A DNA stretch of 40,068 nt, taken from positions 1 to 40,068 of the forward strand of contig VXWH01000052.1 of NCBI GenBank assembly GCA_009836025.1, read 5' to 3'. The position numbers and the translations under genes are program-made. Origin of the DNA: Synechococcus sp. SB0668_bin_13. GTDB taxonomy: Bacteria > Cyanobacteriota > Cyanobacteriia > PCC-6307 > Cyanobiaceae. Position 1 is the stretch's first letter; each line of letters starts with the position of its first letter. The notes beneath the pieces are model-generated. The model had not been told where the DNA came from. It did no database searches and worked only from the letters and a program-made list of their open reading frames with translations. Shown here in pieces: positions 8,131 to 16,575 of the stretch.

Positions 8131-8738
8131 AGCTGTACACAGGATCAGACATGGCGTCAACACATGACGCGATTGGCAAGTTCCTGGGTGGCGTCGTTCT
8201 TCTCGCCTCTGCCCTGGCTGTCATGGCCCCAGAGCCGGTCCTTGCAGGTCTGGAGTTTTGCAACCGCACCCATGGCGCATCTACCCTCGCTCTGGCTCTC
8301 GCACATTACAACTTTGGTACATCACACGTAAGATCCAGCAAGGATGATTCATCTGACTTGACCATTATCGTGCAGCCCAGATGGACCATCAGGGGTTGGT
8401 GGGAGATCCCACAGCATGAATGCGTTACAGCGATTGATCGTGACCCGGACCAGACGCATTATTACTACTACGCTTATTCTCAAGATGATTCATATAATTA
8501 TTCAGGGGATTATCAAGTGTGCGGACGCAGATATGGTCGTTTCCATGTCGAATACAAAATAGACAACAACGAACTTGTGCAGATTCTTGCTCTCAAACCC
8601 TGGGGTATCGACACTGCATCTGTAGATTCTGAAACAGGTTTGGAGGAAGCTTGTGCTGATTTGGGATATGAACTCCTTCCTTTTAACCAGGTTGATGTTG
8701 GAGATACTGGGAATTACACCTTGAATTTCACGGATTGA
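8127..8738 (+). CDS. Secreted DUF1036 protein
   Basis: This 203-residue protein has an N-terminal signal peptide (hydrophobic FLGGVVLLASALAVMA, cleavage likely after VLA near residue 40). The mature part carries DUF1036 features: GLEFCNRT at its start, RGWWEIPQHEC, the tyrosine run YYYYAY, and DTGNYTLNF at the C terminus. DUF1036 has no established biochemical function. The start ATG overlaps the stop of the Slam-like gene, so the three genes 4977-8738 probably form an operon. An alternative start is the ATG at 8151. The coding sequence is AT-richer than its neighbours, especially after 8460, consistent with acquired DNA. It may be a soluble substrate or accessory of the translocon; this is inference from coupling only. 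Confidence 0.75.
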   Translation: MKLYTGSDMASTHDAIGKFLGGVVLLASALAVMAPEPVLAGLEFCNRTHGASTLALALAHYNFGTSHVRSSKDDSSDLTIIVQPRWTIRGWWEIPQHECVTAIDRDPDQTHYYYYAYSQDDSYNYSGDYQVCGRRYGRFHVEYKIDNNELVQILALKPWGIDTASVDSETGLEEACADLGYELLPFNQVDVGDTGNYTLNFTD

Positions 8739-8767
8739 TTGCCATGGTGGAATGACGAAAAGAGATA

Positions 8768-9847
8768 CTATGCGCCGCTGAGCACAGCCTCAGGGGGGAT
8801 CCACATGGCGTCCCCAAAGGAATAGAAGCGATAACCATGGGCCAGGGCCTCCTGGTACAACGTCAGCAGCCGTTGGCGGCCAATGAGGGCACTCACCAGC
8901 AGCAGCAGACTGGAGCGGGGCAGGTGGAAGTTGGTCAACAAGCCATCCATCACCTGGAAGCGGAAGCCGGGGCGGATGCACAGATCCACGGCGCCGCTGT
9001 GGGGCTGGAGCTGCCCCCCGTGGCGTGCGGCCACCCCCTCCAGAGCGCGGCAACTGGTGGTGCCCACCGCCAGCACCCTCCCTCCCTGGGCCTTGGTCCG
9101 CCCCACGGCGCTCACCGTGGCGGGGCTGATTTCCACCCGTTCGCTGTGGAGTTGCACCTGGCTGAGGTCTTCCGTCTGGAGGGGCTGGAAAGTGCCCAGG
9201 CCCACATGGAGGGTGATGGCTGCACTGGCCACACCGGCTGCCTCCAACCGCCGCCGCAACTCCCTGCTCAGATGCAGACCCGCCGTGGGGGCCGCCACGG
9301 CGCCGGGGCGACGAGCATAGGTGGTCTGGTAGCGCTGCTCATCCTGGCAGCCAGACCGGATGTAGGGCGGCAAGGGAAGTTCTCCATAGGTGTTCAGGAA
9401 TTGCTCCATGGCCTCCAGTTCCGGGTTGGCAAATCGCAGGAGACGGGTCCCGCCGTCACCGTGCCGACCCAGCACCTGCACCGCCACGGGTGGCTGTCCC
9501 GGGGGAGGCTGGATCCGCAGCCACTCCCCGGGGCGAACCCGCTGACCGGGTTTCACCAGACCCAGCCAGGTGTTGTTCCGGTGGGGCTCCAACACCAGGA
9601 GTTCCACCAGGCCGCCACTGGCCCGTCGGGCCTTCAGTCGGGCCTTGAGCACGCGGGTATCGTTCAGGATCAGCAGGTCGCCCGGTCGCAGCAGGGCAGG
9701 CCACTGGGCCATGGTGGCATCCCGCCAGCCTGTGCCGGGTTCCACGCAGAGCAGTCGCGCACTGTGGCGCGGCTCCGCCGGCGCCTGGGCGATGGCCTCC
9801 TCCGGAAGGGTGTAGTCGTAGCTGGAGAGGTGGTTGTCCTGGTTCAT
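8768..9847 (-). CDS. queA: tRNA ribosyltransferase-isomerase QueA
   Basis: QueA transfers and isomerises the ribosyl group of S-adenosylmethionine to make epoxyqueuosine in tRNA. The 359-residue product is full length: SSYDYTLPEEAIAQAP at the N terminus, RPGDLLILNDTRVLKARL, the PGAVAAPTAGLH motif, TTSCRALE, and LLTNFHLPRSSLLLLVSAL near the end. The start is the ATG at 9847. An open extension beyond it would overlap the divergent gene at 9917 and has no QueA character. It points away from the alkyltransferase-like gene, with a 69-nt gap for divergent promoters. Confidence 0.96.
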   Translation of the reverse strand: MNQDNHLSSYDYTLPEEAIAQAPAEPRHSARLLCVEPGTGWRDATMAQWPALLRPGDLLILNDTRVLKARLKARRASGGLVELLVLEPHRNNTWLGLVKPGQRVRPGEWLRIQPPPGQPPVAVQVLGRHGDGGTRLLRFANPELEAMEQFLNTYGELPLPPYIRSGCQDEQRYQTTYARRPGAVAAPTAGLHLSRELRRRLEAAGVASAAITLHVGLGTFQPLQTEDLSQVQLHSERVEISPATVSAVGRTKAQGGRVLAVGTTSCRALEGVAARHGGQLQPHSGAVDLCIRPGFRFQVMDGLLTNFHLPRSSLLLLVSALIGRQRLLTLYQEALAHGYRFYSFGDAMWIPPEAVLSGA

Positions 9848-9916
9848 GCTCCCGGGGGGCGCAGGCCTCCCGATCCTGCTTGTGGGAGCCTTAGCCTGAT
9901 GCATTGGCCGCCCACC

Positions 9917-10270
9917 ATGCCACCCACTGCCCAACAGAACATCTTGCGGGTGACGGCCATGATCCCCAGGGGGTGTGTCACCACCTATGGTCGCGTGGCG
10001 GAACTGGCAGGCTACTTTGGCGCCGCTCGACAGGTGGGTTGGGTGTTGCGCCGTCAGGATCCCGCCGACACAACCATCCCCTGGCACCGGGTGGTCAATG
10101 CCACTGGCGCCATCTCCATGGGCGCCGGTCGCAACGGCTCCGACTGGATCCAGCGGGAGTTGCTGCTGGCGGAGGGCATTCCGGTGGACCGGTCCGGCCG
10201 TTTGCCCCTGCGGGCCTACCTGTGGACCCCCGACCCTCTCCAGATCTTCCAGGCCCTGACCGGTGAGTAG
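9917..10270 (+). CDS. Alkyltransferase-like protein (ATL)
   Basis: This 117-residue protein is a single MGMT C-terminal-type DNA-binding domain. It has the helix-turn-helix region GCVTTYGRVAELAG, the arginine-finger region ARQVGWVLRR and the active-site loop IPWHRVVNATGAIS. The acceptor cysteine of O6-alkylguanine-DNA alkyltransferases (PCHR) is replaced by tryptophan (PWHR). That defines ATL proteins, which bind O6-alkylguanine lesions without removing the alkyl group and flag them for nucleotide excision repair. ATG starts at 9899 or 9917 are possible. Its end overlaps the rsmB start by 8 nt, suggesting coupled translation. Confidence 0.9.
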   Translation: MPPTAQQNILRVTAMIPRGCVTTYGRVAELAGYFGAARQVGWVLRRQDPADTTIPWHRVVNATGAISMGAGRNGSDWIQRELLLAEGIPVDRSGRLPLRAYLWTPDPLQIFQALTGE

Positions 10271-11639
10271 GCCCAGGTCCTCCCCGGGTGTGTCCCTTCC
10301 CCGTTGGGTGGCCTGGAAGGTGCTCCAGAGCGTTGCGGCCGGCGCCTTTGCCGACGTGGCCCTGGCGCGGGAGTTCCGGCGGCACGGCAACCGGCTCAGC
10401 GCGGCTGACCGGGCCCTGACCATGGAGCTGACCTACGGCAGCATTCGCCAGCGGCGCCTGCTGGATCGGTGGCTGGACCATTGCGGTGCGGTTCCCGCTC
10501 AACAGCAGCCGCCGCTGCTGCGCTGGCTGCTCCATCTGGGGCTGTATCAACTGCTCTTTGGGCGCCACATCCCCGAGGCGGTGGCCGTCAGCAGCAGTGT
10601 CGAGTTGGCCAGGGCCCACGGCCTGGGACGTCTGGCCGCCGTGGTCAACGGCCTCTTGCGGGCTGTTGTGCGTTGTCGCCAACGGCAGGAGGAGCCGCCA
10701 CTGCCTCAGCCGGCCACCGCCCGCTTCGCAGCCCGGCACTCCCTGCCGGACTGGCTGGCGGCCCTGCTGCTGCAATGGCTGGCGGAGGGGGAGGCCGCGG
10801 CGTTTGCGGCACTGGCCAACCAGCCGCCCCACCTGGATCTGCGGGTTAATCGGCTGCGGACCACTGTGGCGGCGGTGCAGGCTGCCTGGGCGGCGGTGGA
10901 TCAGCCCCTGCTGCCCATTGCCATGGCGCCGCAAGGTCTGCAGCTCTCCCAGGGGGTGGGGGCCATGGCCCGGCAGCCTGGGTACAGCACGGGCCGGTGG
11001 TCCGTGCAGGACCGGGCCGCCCAACTGGTGGCGCCCCTGCTTCAGCCCCAACCCGGCCAGGTGGTGGTGGACATGTGTGCAGCCCCCGGTGGCAAGACAA
11101 CCCATGTGGCCGAGTTGATGGGCGACCAGGGCCGGATCATTGCCGTTGATCGCTCCGCAGCGCGGCTTCGGCGCCTGCAACACAATGCCCGGCGCCTGGG
11201 ATTGCGGTCCATCCAGACCCGGTGCGCCGATGCCCGCACCCTGCCCCACCTCCATGGCTGTGCTGATCGTGTTCTCCTGGACGCGCCCTGCTCAGGTCTG
11301 GGCACCTTGGCCCGCCATGCCTGTGCCCGCTGGCGCCTGAACCCGGCGGCCATTGAGGAGTTGCAGGTGCTGCAGCGGCAACTCCTCAACGAGGCGCTTC
11401 AACTGGTTCGCCCTGGCGGCCGGCTTGTCTATGCCACCTGCACGGTTCATCCCGGGGAGAACCAGGCCCAAATCGACGCCTTGCTCAACCAACATCCCCG
11501 CTGGCGCCAGTGCCCGTTGCCGGAGCCGTTGCAGCGGCTCTGTGGCCATGGCACCCAACTCCGGCTCTGGCCCCAGCGCCATGGCTGTGATGGATTTTTT
11601 GCCGTAGCCCTCGAGCCGGTGACCGCCATGCAGACATGA
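10263..11639 (+). CDS. rsmB: 16S rRNA (cytosine967-C5)-methyltransferase RsmB
   Basis: RsmB/Sun methylates C967 of 16S rRNA. The 458-residue protein has the N-terminal NusB-like helical domain (SAADRALTMELTYGSIRQR) and a C-terminal Nol1/Nop2/Sun methyltransferase domain. Motif I is CAAPGGKT, motif IV is DAPCSGLG with Cys343, and motif VI is YATCTVHPGENQ with Cys393, the expected nucleophile. The start is a GTG inside the end of the preceding ATL gene. It converges on the penicillin-binding-protein gene with a gap of only 3 nt. Confidence 0.95.
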   Translation: MSRPRSSPGVSLPRWVAWKVLQSVAAGAFADVALAREFRRHGNRLSAADRALTMELTYGSIRQRRLLDRWLDHCGAVPAQQQPPLLRWLLHLGLYQLLFGRHIPEAVAVSSSVELARAHGLGRLAAVVNGLLRAVVRCRQRQEEPPLPQPATARFAARHSLPDWLAALLLQWLAEGEAAAFAALANQPPHLDLRVNRLRTTVAAVQAAWAAVDQPLLPIAMAPQGLQLSQGVGAMARQPGYSTGRWSVQDRAAQLVAPLLQPQPGQVVVDMCAAPGGKTTHVAELMGDQGRIIAVDRSAARLRRLQHNARRLGLRSIQTRCADARTLPHLHGCADRVLLDAPCSGLGTLARHACARWRLNPAAIEELQVLQRQLLNEALQLVRPGGRLVYATCTVHPGENQAQIDALLNQHPRWRQCPLPEPLQRLCGHGTQLRLWPQRHGCDGFFAVALEPVTAMQT

Positions 11640-11642
11640 GGC

Positions 11643-13775
11643 TCAGCCTTGAAACGGTGGGATGTCCCCCAGGTCGAATTCGTTGGTCTCCGGATCAAGG
11701 GGTCTCAACAGTGGCGGCTGTTGAGAGGGTGGGGGAGAGGGCAACGCCACAGGGGATTCCTGTTGGGCTTCGGTCGGGGCTTCGGTCTCGCCATTGTCTC
11801 CATGGGGACTCGCCTGGATCGTCTCTGGTTGTGGCTCCCCAGGAGCGGGGGACCGGCCGGCGGCGGGGGCGGTGAAGGGTGTTGATCCCGGGTGGCCCTG
11901 GGGAAGGATTCTCAGGTTCTGCACCTCCTGGCGCTTCATGCGTTGCCCCATGGACTCGGGCAGAGGCGGGAAGTCCTGCTGGGGAAGTGTGGCCACAATG
12001 GGCAGCATGAATTGCTTCCAGGTCCAGGCGGCTTCCCCACTCACCTGCCTGGTATCCCGCTCGTCGTCGTAGCCGTACCAGACGCCCGTGGTCAACTGGG
12101 GAATCGAACCAATGAACCAAAGATCACGGTTCCTTTGGGATGTGCCCGTCTTGCCCGCCACGGGACGTCGGTCCGGAAGCTGGGCCGCAATGCCTGTGCC
12201 GGATTTCACCACCTCCTGAAGCATCCAGGCCATGGTGTCGGCCACCTGGGCATCCAGAACCCGTCGACCGGATCGTCCGTCCCGCTCACGGTTCCATAGC
12301 TCTTCCCCATCCGGCCCCGTAACGGTCAGGAAGGGTGTGGGGGCAGCGTAGACGCCCCGATTGTTCACGGCGGCGTAGGCTGTGGTCATGTCCAGGAGCG
12401 TCTGCTCATAGGCGCCCAACGCCAGGGGCCAGTAGCGGTCCAACTCCCCTTGCAGCCCCAGGGCCTGAGCGGTTTCAATGACCGCATCGGCGCCGATGCG
12501 GGCCATGGCCTGCACGGCGACGGTGTTGACCGAGCGGCTGAGTGCGGTCTTCATGGTGATGGGACCAAAATGCTTGCCGCCAAAATTTCCGGGGCAGTAC
12601 GCGCCAAAGCATGTGGGCTGATCAATGAACACCGTGCTGGGGTTCAGTCCCTCCCGCAGAGCAGCGGTGTACACAAATAACTTGAAGGTGGAGCCAGGGG
12701 AGCGCAGCGCCTGGGTGGCGCGGTTGAACTGACTGTCATAGAAGCTCTGCCCACCCACCATGACCCGCACCTGGCCGGTGGTGGGGTCCATGGCCACCAT
12801 GGCTCCTTGAATCTCCTCACCTGGGCGGTGGTCTTTCATCACCTGCCGGGCATGGCGTTGCCAATCCAGGTTGAGGGTGGTGCGAATGGTGAGACCACCC
12901 CGCTCGATCTGATCCAGGCTGAGGATTCTGGGCAGTTCCCGCTCGACCCACTCGGTGAAGTAGGGCGCTGCACTGGCAAAGTGCTTGGGTTCCGCCGGCG
13001 CCAGGTTGAGGGGCGTGGCATTGGCCTGGCGCTCTTCTTCTTTGGTGATAAAGCCCGCTTCCCGCATGTTCTGTAGGACGGAGCGCCGTTGTCGCTGCGC
13101 CAGATCGGGATTGACGAGAGGGGAGTAGACGGAGGGCGCCGGAGGAAGGCCGGCGATGAGGGCTGCCTCCGGCAGGGTCAGTTGCTCGGGGCGCTTGGAG
13201 AAATACACCCAGGCCGCATCCGCGGCGCCATAGGCATTGGACCCCAGATAGACGTTGTTGATGTATTGCTCAAGAATTTTCTCCTTGCTGAGTTGGCGTT
13301 CCAGCTTGAGGGCCAGGAGCGCTTCCTTCACCTTGCGAACCAGGGTTTGCTCCTGACTCAGGAACACCATCCGGGCCAACTGCTGGGTGATGGTGCTGGC
13401 CCCTTCCCGAATCCCCCGTTGTTGCACGTTGCTGACCAACGCCCGGGCCACCCCCCAACCGTCAACACCGCCATGCTCGTAAAAACGGCGATCCTCCGCG
13501 GCGATAAAAGCCTGCTTGAGGTGTTCAGGCACCTGCCCGTCGGGGATTTTGTTCCGGGTGATGGGGCCTTGCTGCTGAATGATCTGCTCATCCAGATCCA
13601 GCAGCGTGATGGTTTGGGGGCGGTGAAAGCTGCCCAGCCCCTGCACATCCGGCAACTGGGGGTCTAGAATGTCAATCGCTGCCCCCAGACCCACAGCCCC
13701 GACAATTCCCAGGCCCAGGCCGATGGCTGCGGTTCGGCCCAGTTTACGCGGCTGGGAAAGTCTGGGGTGCGCCAC
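11643..13775 (-). CDS. Class A penicillin-binding protein (PBP1A type)
   Basis: This bifunctional enzyme polymerises and cross-links peptidoglycan at the cytoplasmic membrane. Its 710 residues contain a basic cytoplasmic tip, one membrane span (about 15-36) and a GT51 glycosyltransferase domain with IAAEDRRFYEHGGVD (catalytic Glu94) and GASTITQQLARM. The transpeptidase domain has SxxK as STFK (362-365), SxN as SVN (415-417) and KTGT (542-545). A Pro/Gln-rich tail of about 100 residues ends the protein and is probably disordered. All catalytic residues are present. It is convergent with rsmB. Confidence 0.95.
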   Translation of the reverse strand: MAHPRLSQPRKLGRTAAIGLGLGIVGAVGLGAAIDILDPQLPDVQGLGSFHRPQTITLLDLDEQIIQQQGPITRNKIPDGQVPEHLKQAFIAAEDRRFYEHGGVDGWGVARALVSNVQQRGIREGASTITQQLARMVFLSQEQTLVRKVKEALLALKLERQLSKEKILEQYINNVYLGSNAYGAADAAWVYFSKRPEQLTLPEAALIAGLPPAPSVYSPLVNPDLAQRQRRSVLQNMREAGFITKEEERQANATPLNLAPAEPKHFASAAPYFTEWVERELPRILSLDQIERGGLTIRTTLNLDWQRHARQVMKDHRPGEEIQGAMVAMDPTTGQVRVMVGGQSFYDSQFNRATQALRSPGSTFKLFVYTAALREGLNPSTVFIDQPTCFGAYCPGNFGGKHFGPITMKTALSRSVNTVAVQAMARIGADAVIETAQALGLQGELDRYWPLALGAYEQTLLDMTTAYAAVNNRGVYAAPTPFLTVTGPDGEELWNRERDGRSGRRVLDAQVADTMAWMLQEVVKSGTGIAAQLPDRRPVAGKTGTSQRNRDLWFIGSIPQLTTGVWYGYDDERDTRQVSGEAAWTWKQFMLPIVATLPQQDFPPLPESMGQRMKRQEVQNLRILPQGHPGSTPFTAPAAGRSPAPGEPQPETIQASPHGDNGETEAPTEAQQESPVALPSPPPSQQPPLLRPLDPETNEFDLGDIPPFQG

Positions 13776-13825
13776 ACGAAAAGGGGGATGGCAGCGGAGC
13801 GATTGGGGAAGCCAAGGCGGGAATC

Positions 13826-14785
13826 CTAGGCCAGGGCCAGCGCGCTGTGCCCCAGCGCCACGGCGCTGACCAACATGCCCAGCACCAGGAACGGTTGAGC
13901 GCTGGCCTGGTATTGCACGTCAAAGCGCAATGGATCCCGCAGCAGCCAGATGTCTTGAAACACCATCTGGGGAATCACCAGCAACACGAGGACGGCGCCC
14001 GCCAGATGTTGGCCCAGGGCCGTGAGCACCACGGCGATCAGAAGCTGAAACCCGTCCATCAAGGCGGCAGACACCCAACTGGCCGCCTGGGGACCCAGCA
14101 GCACGGGGAGGGACTGAAGTCCCAACTGGCGATCTCCCGCCATGCTCTTGAAATCGTTCACCACGGCAATCCCCAGCCCCGCCAGGCTGTAGACCAGGGT
14201 CAAGCCGATGATGGGCCAACTGAGGTGGCCGAACAGGGCCTGACCAGCCCACCAGGGCAAGGCGATGTAGCTGGCGCCCAGGGCGTAGTTGCCCAGCCAG
14301 CCGTTCTGCTTGAGCTTGACGGGGGGCGCAGAGTACAGGATGCTCACCAGGGAGCCCCCCAGGGCCAGGAGGAAGAGGGTGGGGGTGGCGTGTTCTGCCC
14401 AGCGGTCCAGACCCCAGGCCAGGGACAGCCCGCCAACCAGCAGGACGATGACCTGCACCCTGACCTGAACCAGGGGAATGGCCCCGGAGGGGATGGGACG
14501 GTAGGGCTCGTTGATGGCGTCAATGTCCCGGTCGTAAAAGTCGTTGATGGTCTGGGTGAAGCCCGCCATCAGGGGTCCGCTGAGCGCCATGCACAGCAGG
14601 AGCGCCGCCAGGTGATCCCAGCGCCACTGGAAGTGGCCGGAGGCGGCAGCGCCGCAGAGCACGCCCCAGATCAGGGGAATCCAGGTGATGGGCTTCATCA
14701 ACTGGAGCCGAACAACCCAGATGTTGCTGCCGCGGGACGCTTCCTTCATGCCCAGCAACTGCCGGGCGTCCGTGCTCTCTCCCAT
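13826..14785 (-). CDS. chlG: Chlorophyll synthase ChlG
   Basis: ChlG esterifies chlorophyllide with phytyl or geranylgeranyl diphosphate, the last step of chlorophyll a synthesis, in the thylakoid membrane. The 319-residue UbiA-family protein has the prenyl-diphosphate/Mg-binding motif NDFYDRDIDAINEPYRPIPS starting at residue 81, a second aspartate motif NDFKSMAGD, and about nine hydrophobic spans. The length is normal. The start ATG overlaps the stop of the petP-like gene upstream by 1 nt, so the two are likely cotranscribed and coupled. Confidence 0.97.
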   Translation of the reverse strand: MGESTDARQLLGMKEASRGSNIWVVRLQLMKPITWIPLIWGVLCGAAASGHFQWRWDHLAALLLCMALSGPLMAGFTQTINDFYDRDIDAINEPYRPIPSGAIPLVQVRVQVIVLLVGGLSLAWGLDRWAEHATPTLFLLALGGSLVSILYSAPPVKLKQNGWLGNYALGASYIALPWWAGQALFGHLSWPIIGLTLVYSLAGLGIAVVNDFKSMAGDRQLGLQSLPVLLGPQAASWVSAALMDGFQLLIAVVLTALGQHLAGAVLVLLVIPQMVFQDIWLLRDPLRFDVQYQASAQPFLVLGMLVSAVALGHSALALA

Positions 14786-14997
14786 CAGACCGGGGCAATT
14801 TCGTCGTCAAAGAACCAGCAGGAACTGCCGTCGGGGAAGGTGACCACTGCGCCAACGCCACTGCCGTCCGTCATCTGAAAGCCCGTGACTTCACCGACGT
14901 TGTTGGCTTGCAGCTTGTTCACCAGATCCTGGGGAATGCGTTCCCGCACACGGGTGACCTTGACGGTTGTGCCGAGGTTGATGGCCGCCTGAGACAT
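14785..14997 (-). CDS. petP: PetP-like cytochrome b6f subunit (DUF2862)
   Basis: The 70-residue protein matches the small DUF2862 family, whose Synechocystis member is PetP, a peripheral subunit of the cytochrome b6f complex. Visible features are the SH3-like start GTTVKVTRVRERIP, GEVTGFQMTDGSGVGAVV and the end WFFDDEIAPV. I choose the ATG at 14997; a GTG at 15012 is possible. It sits directly upstream of chlG with a 1-nt overlap, linking electron transport and chlorophyll synthesis in one transcript. The family is clear; the physical role in b6f is inherited from the homologue. Confidence 0.85.
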   Translation of the reverse strand: MSQAAINLGTTVKVTRVRERIPQDLVNKLQANNVGEVTGFQMTDGSGVGAVVTFPDGSSCWFFDDEIAPV

Positions 14998-15020
14998 GGA
15001 GTTGCGGATCACTGGGGTGC

Positions 15021-15060
15021 ATCAGCCACCTTAAATGCCTATTGTCCCCATGTGGCTGAT
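15021..15060. promoter_or_regulatory. Inverted repeat between divergent petP-chlG and hisF
   Basis: A perfect 9-bp inverted repeat, ATCAGCCAC (15021-15029) and GTGGCTGAT (15052-15060), flanks 22 nt in the 83-nt gap between the two divergent operons. It could be an operator or an RNA hairpin in the hisF leader. No family of regulator can be named. Confidence 0.4.
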
Positions 15061-15080
15061 CCTGAGGCGCCGGTTCCACG

Positions 15081-15857
15081 ATGGTTGCCAAACGCATTGT
15101 TCCCTGTCTGGACGTGGCGGCAGGACGGGTTGTCAAGGGGGTCAACTTTGTCGGTCTCCGGGATGCCGGGGATCCGGTGGCGTTGGCCAGCCGCTACGAC
15201 CAGGCCGGAGCCGATGAACTGGTCTTCCTGGACATCACCGCCAGTCATGAGGACCGCCGCACCCTGGTGGACCTGGTGCGCCGCACGGCCGAGACGGTCT
15301 ACGTGCCGTTCACGGTGGGGGGCGGCATCCGTGACCTGAAGGGCATTAGGGAGTTGCTGCGGGCCGGGGCCGACAAGGTGAGCCTCAATTCCGCGGCGGT
15401 GGCCAACCCGGACCTGGTGGCCCGGGGCGCGGAGCGTTTTGGTTGCCAGTGCATTGTGGTGGCCATTGACGCCCGTCAACGGCAGCCCCCCGCGCCGCCG
15501 GGCTGGGATGTCTATATCAAGGGGGGGCGGGAGAACACGGGCCTGGATGCCGTGGCCTGGGCCCGGAAGGTGGTGGCCCTGGGGGCCGGTGAAATTCTGC
15601 TCACCTCCATGGACGGGGACGGCACGCGCCAGGGCTACGACCTGGCCCTGACCCGCGCGGTGGCGGAGGCGGTGTCGGTTCCGGTGATTGCCTCCGGCGG
15701 CGCCGGCGCCGTGGAGCACATCGCGGCGGCCCTGACGGAGGGAAAAGCCGCCGCGGCCCTGCTGGCTTCCCTGCTCCATGACGGTGACCTCAGTGTTCCC
15801 CAGGTCAAGACCCACCTGCTGGAGCACGGCATCGTGGTGCGTCCCCCGGACCACTGA
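15081..15857 (+). CDS. hisF: Imidazole glycerol phosphate synthase, cyclase subunit HisF
   Basis: HisF uses ammonia from HisH to convert PRFAR to imidazole glycerol phosphate and AICAR. The 258-residue (beta/alpha)8 barrel is complete: [19 protein letters not shown] with the catalytic Asp11, TVGGGIRD, and IVVAIDARQ with Asp130. The phosphate-binding loops [11 protein letters not shown] and [10 protein letters not shown] are also present. It is followed after 4 nt by the ubiE/menG gene. Confidence 0.97.
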   Translation: MVAKRIVPCLDVAAGRVVKGVNFVGLRDAGDPVALASRYDQAGADELVFLDITASHEDRRTLVDLVRRTAETVYVPFTVGGGIRDLKGIRELLRAGADKVSLNSAAVANPDLVARGAERFGCQCIVVAIDARQRQPPAPPGWDVYIKGGRENTGLDAVAWARKVVALGAGEILLTSMDGDGTRQGYDLALTRAVAEAVSVPVIASGGAGAVEHIAAALTEGKAAAALLASLLHDGDLSVPQVKTHLLEHGIVVRPPDH

Positions 15858-15861
15858 GACC

Positions 15862-16575
15862 ATGCCCCAGCCCCTTGCCCAGGCGGATCCGGCCGCCGTG
15901 TTCCGGTTGTTTGACCGGACGGCAGACACCTATGACCTGCTCAACGACCTGCTCAGCCTGGGTCTCCATCGCCTCTGGAAACGCCAGGCCGTGGCGTTGC
16001 TTCAGCCCCGGCCGGGGGAGCGGATTGTGGATCTCTGTTGCGGCACGGCCGATCTGGCCCTGCTGCTGGCGGAACGGGTGCGGCCCCATGGGCGGGTGAT
16101 CGGGGTGGACGGGTCGGCCGCAGCGCTGGAGCAGGCCCGTCAGCGGGCCGCGGAGCAACCATGGCTCCCCCTGGAGTTCATCCATGGGGACGTGCTGACG
16201 CTACCCCTGACTCCCGGTGCCGCCGATGGGGTGATGATGGCCTACGGGTTGCGGAATCTCGCCAGCGCCGCGGCAGGCCTGCGGCTGATGCGTCACCTGT
16301 TGAAACCCCATGGCCGTGGGGTGGCGCTGGACTTCAACCGCCCCACCCATCCCCTGTGGGCCCAGGCTCAACGCAGCTATCTGCAACGGGTGGTGGTGCC
16401 CGTGGCCAGGCTCCTGGATCTGGAAGCGGAATACACGTACCTGGAGCGCAGCATCGCCACCTTCGCCACCGGCGCCCAGCAGGAAACACTGGCGCGGCAG
16501 GCAGGGTTTGCCGTGGCCCGCCACCATCCCGTTGCCGGTGGACTCATGGGCCTGCTGGAGCTGGGCCTGACGTGA
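15862..16575 (+). CDS. ubiE: UbiE/MenG-type quinone methyltransferase
   Basis: This 237-residue class I methyltransferase of the UbiE/COQ5 family has motif I IVDLCCGTADLALLL, post-I VIGVDGS, and the family stretches VFRLFDRTADTYDLLNDLLS and GVMMAYGLRNLA. In cyanobacteria this position is usually the phylloquinone (2-phytyl-1,4-naphthoquinone) methyltransferase MenG, and plastoquinone is made by another route. Phylloquinone synthesis is therefore the likely role, by inference. The ATG at 15862 is used because the frame upstream lies in hisF. The 3' end overlaps a convergent small gene by 32 nt. Confidence 0.93.
   Translation: MPQPLAQADPAAVFRLFDRTADTYDLLNDLLSLGLHRLWKRQAVALLQPRPGERIVDLCCGTADLALLLAERVRPHGRVIGVDGSAAALEQARQRAAEQPWLPLEFIHGDVLTLPLTPGAADGVMMAYGLRNLASAAAGLRLMRHLLKPHGRGVALDFNRPTHPLWAQAQRSYLQRVVVPVARLLDLEAEYTYLERSIATFATGAQQETLARQAGFAVARHHPVAGGLMGLLELGLT

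Noticed and set aside
8837-9916. Plus-strand open frame running opposite queA into the ATL gene
   Set aside because: It is antisense to a clear QueA protein and has low-complexity content; only the part from 9917 has family motifs.
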